Part shown: piece after piece, positions 1 through 5,222 of the stretch | Position numbering within the stretch: the first letter of the stretch is position 1 | Layout: each line of letters opens with the position of its first letter | Assembly: GCA_964631595.1 (NCBI GenBank) | Contig: CAZVXL010000047.1 | Coordinates: forward strand, 1 to 7,755 | Origin: UMGS1312 sp964631595 | GTDB lineage: Bacteria > Bacillota > Clostridia > Oscillospirales > CAG-272 | DNA: 7,755 bases | Direction: 5' to 3' | Position numbers and translations under genes: made by a program | Notes under the pieces: model-generated | Databases searched by the model: none | The model's input: the letters and a program-made list of their open reading frames with translations, nothing else | What the model was told of the DNA's origin: nothing

Positions 1-10
1 ATTTAGCTGA

Positions 11-121
11 GTGTTGAGGACTTTGGGGTGTAGGTATCATCAAGTTACATATGTTCTCGTCAATGACCCCACTCGCGGATATGGGATATTTATTGAAAAT
101 ATGCTGGAAGCGGCGGGATGA
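11..121 (+). pseudogene. C-terminal coding tail of an unrecognised upstream protein (possible gene remnant)
   Basis: This frame ends in a protein-like tail containing NDPTRGYGIFIENML and stops at 119-121. A classic intrinsic terminator begins seven bases later, which supports a real gene end here. Going upstream the same frame meets a TGA at 8-10, and the other two frames have stops at 4-6 and 15-17. An intact long gene therefore cannot run in from the left in a single frame. Either this is a remnant broken by a frameshift or nonsense change, or it is a very small ORF starting at the GTG at 11, for which I see no ribosome binding site. I do not recognise the family. The call rests on the tail's composition and the terminator only. 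Confidence 0.3.
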
Positions 122-127
122 ATTTTT

Positions 128-159
128 GACAGGGGCAGATTTTGCCCCTTGTCTTTTTT
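128..159 (+). terminator. Intrinsic terminator after the left-edge gene tail
   Basis: A GC-rich stem pairs 128-137 with 143-153, with one bulged T at 150 and a five-base loop. Six T residues follow at 154-159. It lies just after the stop codon at 119-121, so it closes transcription entering from the left. Confidence 0.8.
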
Positions 160-178
160 CTATATTGTATGCTATAAT
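149..178 (+). promoter_or_regulatory. Sigma-A promoter for the 380-aa unknown gene
   Basis: A perfect -10 TATAAT lies at 173-178 with an extended TG at 170-171. A partial -35, TTGTCT, lies at 149-154, giving an 18-base spacer. The -35 region is inside the 3' arm of the preceding terminator. The extended -10 probably compensates for the poor -35. Confidence 0.6.
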
Positions 179-204
179 GAAACAGAGGAAGGAGGGATCG
201 AAGA

Positions 205-1347
205 ATGAAAAAGGCAATTGGGTGGATTCTGTGCATTTTAGGTGGATTCCACTGTTTTTGCGGTATAATATGCCTTCCTGCGGCTTTTATTGTGGACGAT
301 GTGGCATTTGCAGAGCGCATATTCATATTGATAGGCTTTATGGCTTTAGCTTTTGTCAACGGCTTGATTTGCCGACTGGGTTTCAAGCTCAAGAAAAAAG
401 AGCCGAAAAGAAGCCCGAAGCGCAACATATCTAATGTGGAATCGACTGTGCCTGCCCCTGAAAAAAAGACTGCTGTCTCAGAAGTAAGCGGCAAATATGT
501 GTTCATTAGGGACGGTATTATTTCCGCCGGAGCATACACATACAATTTTGATAAATCAGGGGGTTTATTCTCTGAGAAAAAAGAAGATCTTGCTTATCCG
601 GAACTGCCGTGGAATTTTCGGGAAGCGGCTAACCTCGGAAAACATATACTTGACATGGGCGGTTTGATTATGTGTATATCAATCGGTGGCGGATGTTCGG
701 AAATTTCTCATACGGGAGACGTAGCTTACGCGAATTCTTACGGTACGCTGGAAGCTTTTGTTGAAAACAGCATGAGAGATATAGACGAAGCCGAAGAAAA
801 AGCCAAGGAAATGTATGGCTCATGGTTTTCAAGTTTGGATTACAAAGACATTATTATCAGTGCCAAAATAAAAGAAACTGATATCACGGTGGAAGTCAGC
901 TGTTTTGTTGAATGGTTTACGGTAAAATTCCGTTTGGGGCACGGCACAGAAGGCTTCGCCTATCTCACAGATCTTGTCCGTCGGTTTGGTGCAAAGAATT
1001 ATGATCAGGGTATAGGCAGAGACAGGCTTGCTTGGGATCCATTGTCGAAGATTTTTCGAAGAACCTATCAGTTGGAAGAAAGCCGGACGTATTTTTTGAG
1101 TTCATATATGGATGAGGATGGCAACTTCACAAAATACAGCTTCGATGTGGAAATGTCGGATGATTCTCATTATGAAATACTTCCGGAGAAGATGGAACAG
1201 CTGGTTCGGATATTAAAGGCTGAGACGAATCAAAAATATATACGCGATCCTGCGGCAGGCTGTGCCCGGTATCTCCAGTATCATAGCGGTACGGATCTTA
1301 TTGAGCTGCTCAGAAACTATCAGCTTACTGAAAATGAGGTAAAGTAG
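205..1347 (+). CDS. Membrane-anchored protein of unknown function, two TM helices plus soluble domain
   Basis: I do not recognise this 380-aa protein. It starts at an ATG eight bases after a strong AGGAAGGAGGG ribosome binding site. Two hydrophobic helices (about residues 4-31 and 37-58) flank a short acidic loop and are followed by a Lys/Arg-rich stretch (about 61-74). The positive-inside rule therefore predicts both termini in the cytoplasm. A low-complexity linker (about 70-95) leads to a soluble domain (about 97-375) with alternating beta-like and helical stretches, a glycine-rich ISIGGGCSEIS segment near 160-170, and an acidic helix near 195-205. No catalytic signature is apparent. It is monocistronic, with its own promoter and no T-tract terminator after it. 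Its codons lean to AAA, GAA and TTT, unlike the genes to the right, so it may be acquired. A role as an immunity or accessory protein for the broken upstream gene is possible but unsupported. Confidence 0.85.
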   Translation: MKKAIGWILCILGGFHCFCGIICLPAAFIVDDVAFAERIFILIGFMALAFVNGLICRLGFKLKKKEPKRSPKRNISNVESTVPAPEKKTAVSEVSGKYVFIRDGIISAGAYTYNFDKSGGLFSEKKEDLAYPELPWNFREAANLGKHILDMGGLIMCISIGGGCSEISHTGDVAYANSYGTLEAFVENSMRDIDEAEEKAKEMYGSWFSSLDYKDIIISAKIKETDITVEVSCFVEWFTVKFRLGHGTEGFAYLTDLVRRFGAKNYDQGIGRDRLAWDPLSKIFRRTYQLEESRTYFLSSYMDEDGNFTKYSFDVEMSDDSHYEILPEKMEQLVRILKAETNQKYIRDPAAGCARYLQYHSGTDLIELLRNYQLTENEVK

Positions 1348-1373
1348 GAGCTATCTCGGAGGGTGCGCAAATA

Positions 1374-1442
1374 CGGCTCAGAGCCGCCCGATAATGGTGA
1401 TATGGCAAGCGCGACTTTGCATTGTGCGAGGTCGCGCTTGCT
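1374..1442. repeat. Pair of inverted repeats in the intergenic region
   Basis: Two hairpins stand 17 bases apart. The first is CGGCTC-A-GAGCCG at 1374-1386. The second has a perfect 11-bp pair, GCAAGCGCGAC at 1405-1415 and GTCGCGCTTGC at 1431-1441. Six further inner pairs (two of them G-U) and an outer G-U at 1404/1442 make an 18-bp stem. No T run follows, so it is not a standard intrinsic terminator. It could be a 3' stabilising hairpin, a structured RNA or a dispersed REP-like element. Confidence 0.6.
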
Positions 1443-1512
1443 CTCCTCGAACTTCCTTTGCGGGGACGGTGAAAGTGCAAAAAACGCGCGGACAAATTTT
1501 CCGTCATCTTTA

Positions 1513-1541
1513 TTGATATTTGCAGATTTTTATATTATAAT
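1513..1541 (+). promoter_or_regulatory. Sigma-A promoter of the GH32-like domain/sugar kinase operon
   Basis: The -35 TTGATA (1513-1518) and -10 TATAAT (1536-1541) are separated by exactly 17 bases. Transcription would start near 1548, leaving a leader of about 65 nt. Confidence 0.8.
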
Positions 1542-1552
1542 ACGGGTGAATA

Positions 1553-1591
1553 GCACCGACGGCGTTTTGCGGTGCATTTCAATTACGTAAT
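1553..1591 (+). promoter_or_regulatory. Leader with hairpin and palindromic candidate operator
   Basis: The leader holds a hairpin with arms GCACCG (1553-1558) and CGGTGC (1570-1575). Six bases later comes a perfect 10-bp palindrome, ATTACGTAAT (1582-1591), centred on CG. A CG-centred palindrome just downstream of a promoter is typical of LacI-family operators, which often control sugar genes. No regulator gene is present in the window, so the assignment is inference. Confidence 0.35.
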
Positions 1592-1613
1592 CCGCGTGAA
1601 GTGAGAGGTCTAT

Positions 1614-1997
1614 ATGAATATAACTATCACGAAAAAGTATCCGGTCTTTCCCGTAAATACCCTTGCCGCCCAAAAAGTCCTGTCCTTCAGTGACGGCGAC
1701 AGTCTCGTTTACAAGCTGAACATAAAGTTTGACAGTGTCAATCCGGACTTTTATGCGTACATAGATATGTCGCGCTTCCTCGGTAAGACTCTCGGTATTT
1801 CGGTCTCTCCCGAGGTGGAGCTGAGCTTCAGAGAGACCGATGAGGTGGACTCCGACGGAGGAAAGATACTTATCTCCCGGCTTGACAATTACTCTGTGAG
1901 CGATTACAGCCTTTCTTCCCTTTCGGTCTGCTCCGACAAGGATATTACGCTTGGCCGCATTGAGATATCGTCTCTCGATTCGATTTGGAGGAGCTGA
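1614..1997 (+). CDS. Stand-alone domain resembling the N-terminal accessory domain of GH32 fructan hydrolases
   Basis: This 127-aa protein lacks a signal peptide or TM helix, so it is probably cytoplasmic. It starts at an ATG preceded by AGAGG at 1604-1608. Residues about 7-65 (KYPVFPV, then DGDSLVYKLNI, then NPDFYAYIDMSRFLGKTLGISV) resemble, from memory, the small beta-rich domain (DUF4980-like) that precedes the five-bladed propeller in some GH32 levanases and inulinases. The catalytic propeller is absent: the GH32 nucleophile motif (WMNDPNG-like) does not occur after it or anywhere else in the window. The tail after about residue 80 is Ser/Asp-rich and unfamiliar. Its TGA overlaps the kinase ATG by one base, so the two are translationally coupled. 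It may be a carbohydrate-binding or kinase-associated subunit, or the decayed front of a GH32 enzyme. The open frame and good coupling favour a functional protein. Confidence 0.75.
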   Translation: MNITITKKYPVFPVNTLAAQKVLSFSDGDSLVYKLNIKFDSVNPDFYAYIDMSRFLGKTLGISVSPEVELSFRETDEVDSDGGKILISRLDNYSVSDYSLSSLSVCSDKDITLGRIEISSLDSIWRS

Positions 1998-1999
1998 TG
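1987..1999 (+). promoter_or_regulatory. SD and TGATG overlap that set the kinase start
   Basis: GGAGGAG at 1987-1993 lies just before the ATG at 1997-1999, which overlaps the upstream TGA (1995-1997). An in-frame TTG at 1985 would add four residues but has no SD of its own, and PfkB kinases typically begin with a short run like MKILSFGE. Confidence 0.8.
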
Positions 2000-2866
2000 A
2001 AGATACTTTCATTCGGTGAGATCGTTTGGGATATATACGAGAGCGAAAACCACATAGGCGGTGCTCCGCTTAATTTTGCCGCTCACGTTGCCAAGAACGG
2101 CGGGGAATCGTATCTTCTTTCCTCGGTCGGAAATGATGAGCTCGGGTCGGATGCGATATCGGTGCTGCGGGCGCTCGGCGTACATGACGAATATGTTGAG
2201 GTATCCGATAAAGCGGAAACCGGAAAATGCCTTGTTGTCCTGAATGACGAGCACATACCGACATACACCCTTACCGACAACACCGCATATGACCGCATAA
2301 GCATTGACACGGTGCCCGACAGCTTTGACGTTCTGTATTTCGGTACACTTGCGATGAGGAGTGAATACAACCGCCGCTCACTCCAAAAGCTAATTGACAC
2401 GCACAGCTTTTCATTGAAGTTTTCGGATATAAACATAAGAGCTCCCTTCTATTCCGTCGAGCAGATCGAATTTTGCCTTGCTAATGCGGATATACTGAAA
2501 ATAAGCCTTGAGGAGCTGCCGCTTGTTGCCGAATCGCTCGGCATCGGTGCCTTGCCCGATCATACCGCGTATGCGGAATATCTGGCGCGCCGCCGGAAAA
2601 ATCTCAAGTGCATAATAATAACGCTCGGAGATGCCGGTGCATATGCTCTTGACTGTAATACAATGACGGGATATTTCAGATGCGCCGAAAAAGTTAGCGT
2701 AGCATCTACGGTCGGTGCGGGCGACAGCTTTTCCGCCGGCTTTCTCACAAAATATTTCCGAGGCTGTGATATTCCAAGCTGTCTTGACTACGCCGCGAGG
2801 ATCGCAGGTTTTGTTGTATCACGCCTTGAAGCCGTTCCGGATTACTCGGCAGAGCTCTTTTCGTAA
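1997..2866 (+). CDS. PfkB-family carbohydrate kinase, probably fructokinase
   Basis: This 289-aa ribokinase/PfkB-fold kinase is expected to phosphorylate a sugar, most likely fructose to fructose 6-phosphate, with ATP in the cytoplasm. The N-terminal substrate half has GEIVWD (residues 7-12) and the family motif GGAPLNFA (21-28). The ATP half has ITLGDAGAY and the C-terminal signature TVGAGDSF, in which Asp243 is the expected catalytic base. Serine precedes that signature where many members have Asp; this is a common variation. Length is slightly below the usual 300-320 residues but no motif is missing. It is the second gene of a coupled operon behind the GH32-like domain, which supports fructose as substrate. 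Other PfkB substrates such as ribose, adenosine or deoxygluconate are less likely but not excluded from motifs alone. A strong terminator follows. Confidence 0.92.
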   Translation: MKILSFGEIVWDIYESENHIGGAPLNFAAHVAKNGGESYLLSSVGNDELGSDAISVLRALGVHDEYVEVSDKAETGKCLVVLNDEHIPTYTLTDNTAYDRISIDTVPDSFDVLYFGTLAMRSEYNRRSLQKLIDTHSFSLKFSDINIRAPFYSVEQIEFCLANADILKISLEELPLVAESLGIGALPDHTAYAEYLARRRKNLKCIIITLGDAGAYALDCNTMTGYFRCAEKVSVASTVGAGDSFSAGFLTKYFRGCDIPSCLDYAARIAGFVVSRLEAVPDYSAELFS

Positions 2867-2882
2867 CAATAAATTTTTAGGC

Positions 2883-2909
2883 AAGGGACAGCCTCGGCTG
2901 TCCCTTTTT
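2883..2909 (+). terminator. Intrinsic terminator of the kinase operon
   Basis: Perfect 9-bp arms, GGGACAGCC (2885-2893) and GGCTGTCCC (2896-2904), surround a two-base gap (effectively a tetraloop). Five T follow at 2905-2909, and the A residues at 2883-2884 extend the pairing. Confidence 0.93.
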
Positions 2910-2967
2910 CTGTTGTTTGCACCGTGTCTGCATCTTATGCGTTTGCCGAAGGTGCTTTTTGCTCCGA

Positions 2968-2992
2968 GGTATGTGGAAAAAAGATACATACC
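2968..2992. promoter_or_regulatory. Inverted repeat upstream of the sigG promoter (candidate operator)
   Basis: Perfect 7-bp arms, GGTATGT (2968-2974) and ACATACC (2986-2992), are separated by 11 bases that are A-rich. The site ends seven bases before the proposed -35 of sigG. An activator or repressor site is possible. No factor can be named. Confidence 0.35.
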
Positions 2993-2999
2993 CCGCTCT

Positions 3000-3030
3000 G
3001 AATAACCGCCGTATTCCCTCGGCAATAATT
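3000..3030 (+). promoter_or_regulatory. SigF-type forespore promoter of sigG
   Basis: The ten bases at 3021-3030, GGCAATAATT, match every position of the SigF -10 consensus GGNRANAHTW as I recall it. GAATA at 3000-3004 matches four of five positions of the -35 GYWTA, with a 16-base spacer. In Bacillus subtilis sigG is transcribed in the forespore by SigF and then SigG, so the site fits known biology. I see no convincing sigma-A promoter here. Confidence 0.65.
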
Positions 3031-3058
3031 AGTTCAGAATGAACTGATTCTCGGGGGA
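3031..3058 (+). promoter_or_regulatory. sigG leader: small hairpin and weak ribosome binding site
   Basis: Right after the -10 lies a perfect dyad, AGTTCA-GAA-TGAACT (3031-3045). The SD is only a G run, GGGGGA (3053-3058), five bases before the ATG, poorer than the GGAGG sites of neighbouring genes. A hairpin plus weak SD would hold down SigG synthesis. As I recall, damped sigG translation through leader structure has been described in B. subtilis. Confidence 0.45.
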
Positions 3059-3062
3059 CGGA

Positions 3063-3836
3063 ATGTACTACAATAAAGTTGAAATATGCGGAGTCAACAC
3101 CTCAAAGCTCGTAACACTCGACACCGACGAAAAGAAGGAGCTGCTGAATCTTGCAAAGTCGGGTGACGAAAACGCGCGCCGCCGCCTCATCAACGGAAAT
3201 TTGAGGCTCGTGCTCAGCATAATCCAGCGCTTTTCGGGAAGACACGAAAACATGGACGATCTTTTCCAAGTCGGCTGTATCGGGCTGATAAAGGCGGTGG
3301 ATAACTTCAACACAGAGCTTGAAGTGAAGTTTTCCACCTATGCCGTTCCGATGATAATAGGTGAGGTGAGAAGGTATCTGAGAGACAACAACACGATACG
3401 TGTCAGTCGCTCGGTGAGAGATCTTGCCTACAGAGCGCTTCAGGCAAAGGAGCGGCTTTCGTCTGAGCTCTCCGCAGAGCCGACAATTGAGGCTATCGCG
3501 CGTGAAATAGACGAAAAGGTGGAAACCGTCACGAGTGCCATTGAGTCGATAATGGAGCCGGTATCGCTGTTCGATCCTGTATATAACGACGGCGGAGATT
3601 CGATATATGTCATGGATCAGGTACGTGACGACAACAACAGCGATGAGATATGGCTTGAGGACATCGCTCTGAAGGAGGCGATGAAAAAGCTCTCGGAAAG
3701 AGAAAAGAGGATAATTGCAATGCGCTTTTACGGCGGAAAGACACAAATGGAGATCGCGGAGGAGATAGGGATATCTCAAGCACAGGTATCACGCCTCGAA
3801 AAGGGCGCGCTTGAGCACATAAGACGTCAAATGTGA
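3063..3836 (+). CDS. sigG: RNA polymerase sigma factor SigG (late forespore)
   Basis: This 257-aa sigma-70-family factor directs late forespore transcription during sporulation (B. subtilis SigG has 260 residues). The N-terminal tag KVEICGVNTSKL is diagnostic of SigG. Region 2 runs from about 44 to 112: NGNLRLVLS, then DDLFQVGCIGLIKAVDNF, then KFSTYAVPMIIGEVRRYLRD (core binding and -10 recognition). Region 3 covers about 113-170. Region 4 has the -35-reading helix-turn-helix KTQMEIAEEIGISQAQVSR near the C-terminus. The PVSLFDPVYNDGGDSIYVMD linker is also SigG-like. Nothing is truncated. In many Firmicutes sigG sits directly behind spoIIGA-sigE; here a sugar kinase precedes it, so it is a monocistronic unit with its own forespore-type promoter. 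It is convergent with the SleB-like gene. Confidence 0.97.
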   Translation: MYYNKVEICGVNTSKLVTLDTDEKKELLNLAKSGDENARRRLINGNLRLVLSIIQRFSGRHENMDDLFQVGCIGLIKAVDNFNTELEVKFSTYAVPMIIGEVRRYLRDNNTIRVSRSVRDLAYRALQAKERLSSELSAEPTIEAIAREIDEKVETVTSAIESIMEPVSLFDPVYNDGGDSIYVMDQVRDDNNSDEIWLEDIALKEAMKKLSEREKRIIAMRFYGGKTQMEIAEEIGISQAQVSRLEKGALEHIRRQM

Positions 3837-3859
3837 CGGAGATGACATTAGGCGCAAAA

Positions 3860-3893
3860 GAGCGGAGCCTCACTCTGAGACTCCGCTCCGCTT
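3860..3893. terminator. Shared hairpin terminator between convergent sigG and SleB-like gene
   Basis: GAGCGGAG (3860-3867) pairs perfectly with CTCCGCTC (3881-3888). Four more inner pairs follow a C-A mismatch at 3868/3880, closing on a three-base loop. The T tract is weak on the plus strand (CGCTTT) and better on the minus strand (TTTT after the stem). It lies eight bases past the minus-strand stop and 24 past the sigG stop, so it probably serves both. Confidence 0.75.
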
Positions 3894-3896
3894 TGA

Positions 3897-4868
3897 TCAT
3901 GCGTAAAAATCATGGTTTCCGATGCTTACCGCAAACGGTCTGTTATTGCTCACCCAAAGGCTTTCCGCGGCATCGGTATTTATGAAGAACAGAATTGTAT
4001 CCGACACGGTGTATCCCTCAAGGCACAGCTTTGCCGCCGCCACCGATTCCTCATCGGGCTCAAGATTTATTGATCCGTCTGCTATCGGTGAGAACTGAAC
4101 ACCGTATTTTCTGTCAAAGATCACGCCGTATATCGTATCGGGATACTCATCGCTCCTCACTCTGTTGAGTACCACGTTTCCCACGGCTATCTTCCCTGCC
4201 AGCACCTCTCCCCTGCTCTCCGCATGAATGATCTTGGAGAGCCAGTATACGGCATCGGTGTCGTAGAACTCGGAGCCGGATACAATCGCTCCGTCGCCCC
4301 GCTCGATTTTTACCGAGTAGTCCGCTCCATTCCACTCAACACTCGCTCCGTATGCCTTGCACAGCGCCCTTATCGGCACATACATCAGTCCGTTTTGTAT
4401 GAGAATTCCGTCCTTTACCCACAGGTATCTGCCGTTTGCCGTTATATATTCGGCGCCCTTTGCGACGGATACGGTAACGCCCTCACTTACAGCCGTAGCC
4501 GTGGCGATAGTATCGTCCCAGCTTACGCTCGCACCCGCAAGAGTTTCGCAAAACTGCCGTATTCCGACGTACGTGACCTCATTATAGAGAAACGCTCTGC
4601 CGCCGTAGCTCTCCCCGTCGATATATACCGAGATACTGCGTCTGCCCTCCTCGGGCGCGGATACCGACTGCGTCTCCGCCTCTCCGATGCTCCGTCCGAT
4701 ACCTATACCGACTTCCTCGGTCACTATCGGCAAGGCTTTATCCTCATCTCCTGCGGCGGCGTATACACCGGTGCGTACAGCCCCTCCGCTGAGAACGACT
4801 ATTGCGGACATTGCGGTTGCTACTGCGGAGATCAGCCTTTTCTTGCGATAATTCAGATGTTCAAGCAT
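3897..4868 (-). CDS. Exported SleB/CwlJ-type cell-wall hydrolase with copper-amine-oxidase-like N-terminal domain
   Basis: This 323-aa protein is predicted to cleave peptidoglycan outside the membrane. The N-terminus (KKR, then a hydrophobic run to about residue 38, with VYAAA near the cleavage site) is a signal peptide. Residues about 78-188 form a copper-amine-oxidase-like module (VYIDG, then YVGIRQFCETLGA-type and YVPIRALCKAYGASVEW repeats), usually structural in clostridial envelope proteins. Residues about 205-323 are the SleB/CwlJ lytic domain, with HAESRGE (Glu217 the likely catalytic acid), GKIAVGNVVLNRV, GVIFD, FSPIADGSI and SIGNHDFY. SleB and CwlJ degrade spore cortex at germination, and nearby sigG suits that, but family members also act in vegetative cells. 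The proposed promoter looks like sigma-A. The ATG at 4868 has only a weak adjacent SD; a strong SD lies farther upstream behind a hairpin. Confidence 0.92.
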   Translation of the reverse strand: MLEHLNYRKKRLISAVATAMSAIVVLSGGAVRTGVYAAAGDEDKALPIVTEEVGIGIGRSIGEAETQSVSAPEEGRRSISVYIDGESYGGRAFLYNEVTYVGIRQFCETLAGASVSWDDTIATATAVSEGVTVSVAKGAEYITANGRYLWVKDGILIQNGLMYVPIRALCKAYGASVEWNGADYSVKIERGDGAIVSGSEFYDTDAVYWLSKIIHAESRGEVLAGKIAVGNVVLNRVRSDEYPDTIYGVIFDRKYGVQFSPIADGSINLEPDEESVAAAKLCLEGYTVSDTILFFINTDAAESLWVSNNRPFAVSIGNHDFYA

Positions 4869-4878
4869 GGTTTCTTTT

Positions 4879-4913
4879 GATCTGTCCGCTGTCTGCGGAA
4901 AGATCTCTCCTTT
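4879..4913 (-). promoter_or_regulatory. Strong SD separated from AUG by a stem-loop (SleB-like gene)
   Basis: On the minus strand the SD AAAGGAG occupies 4913-4907, 38 bases before the ATG, with no ATG, GTG or TTG start at normal distance. Arms 4905-4895 and 4889-4879 pair at 10 of 11 positions around a five-base loop. Folding this stem would bring the SD to about 11 bases from the AUG. The same dyad could instead be a protein-binding operator. Confidence 0.55.
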
Positions 4914-4942
4914 CAGGTTAATTACGCCCGTAGCGCTTTTTT

Positions 4943-4971
4943 ATTCTAACACTGCCTGTCCCTTGCGGCAA
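4943..4971 (-). promoter_or_regulatory. Sigma-A-like promoter of the SleB-like gene
   Basis: On the minus strand, -35 TTGCCG (4971-4966) and -10 TAGAAT (4948-4943) are separated by 17 bases. The -35 matches four of six positions and the -10 five of six. No convincing SigF, SigG or SigE site was seen here. Confidence 0.45.
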
Positions 4972-5132
4972 TGCACAATATCTGGAAGAAGGTACGTGAC
5001 CCCTTCCGTTATTGCCATTCCGTGGGGATTTCCAATATAAGGTCAACCTCATTATTTGCGCCGACTTTCTATTATTATCCTCCCGTGCAGATTTTATGCA
5101 AGAAAAATTTAATTTATTCCTCTACTTATTCA
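4972..5132. other. Divergent intergenic region, no gene seen
   Basis: This stretch separates the promoters of the minus-strand hydrolase and the plus-strand lipoprotein. It is open in one plus-strand frame contiguous with the lipoprotein. That upstream extension (from 4971) reads as unlikely protein and precedes a good SD and signal peptide start, so I treat it as non-coding. A weak imperfect hairpin lies at about 4984-5007. Nothing else is clear. Confidence 0.6.
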
Positions 5133-5161
5133 TTGATTTTACGGGAGAAGTATAATATAAT
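5133..5161 (+). promoter_or_regulatory. Sigma-A promoter of the solute-binding lipoprotein
   Basis: The -35 TTGATT (5133-5138) and -10 TATAAT (5156-5161) are separated by 17 bases. A second overlapping TATAAT at 5151-5156 would have a poor spacing to this -35. The leader to the ATG is about 55 nt. Confidence 0.75.
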
Positions 5162-5222
5162 TATTTATGTAACAAATGCTTCTTGTCCTCACATTCATTA
5201 TAATATCCATAGGAGAAAATTC

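Noticed and set aside
126..178. TTGACA at 126-131 as the -35 of the promoter with TATAAT at 173-178
   Set aside because: The spacing is 41 bases, and the TTGACA is part of the terminator stem.
90..545. Minus-strand and plus-strand frames overlapping the start of the unknown membrane protein
   Set aside because: They cross the terminator and promoter at 128-178 and conflict with a gene that has a strong SD and clear TM helices.
1325..1590. Small open frames on both strands of the structured intergenic region
   Set aside because: They have low-complexity, Arg/Ser-rich composition, no SD and run through palindromes. They look like translations of a non-coding or repeat segment.
1530..2012. 160-codon minus-strand frame opposite the GH32-like domain gene
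   Set aside because: The plus-strand gene has a promoter, an SD, family resemblance and coupling to the kinase; this frame has none of these.
3102..3779. 225-codon open frame on the minus strand opposite sigG
   Set aside because: It lies wholly inside the certain sigG gene, has no SD or recognisable domain, and reflects the codon bias of the opposite strand.
3840..3900. Attachment site or mobile-element boundary at the convergent palindrome
   Set aside because: There is no integrase, direct repeat or tRNA nearby; a shared terminator explains it.
4224..4880. 218-codon plus-strand frame opposite the SleB-like gene
   Set aside because: It is antisense to conserved hydrolase motifs, lacks an SD and has no recognisable protein features.
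4971..5222. N-terminal extension of the lipoprotein from an upstream ATG
   Set aside because: It would place an internal lipoprotein signal peptide 84 residues in, and it runs over the promoter at 5133-5161 and the SD at 5211-5216.
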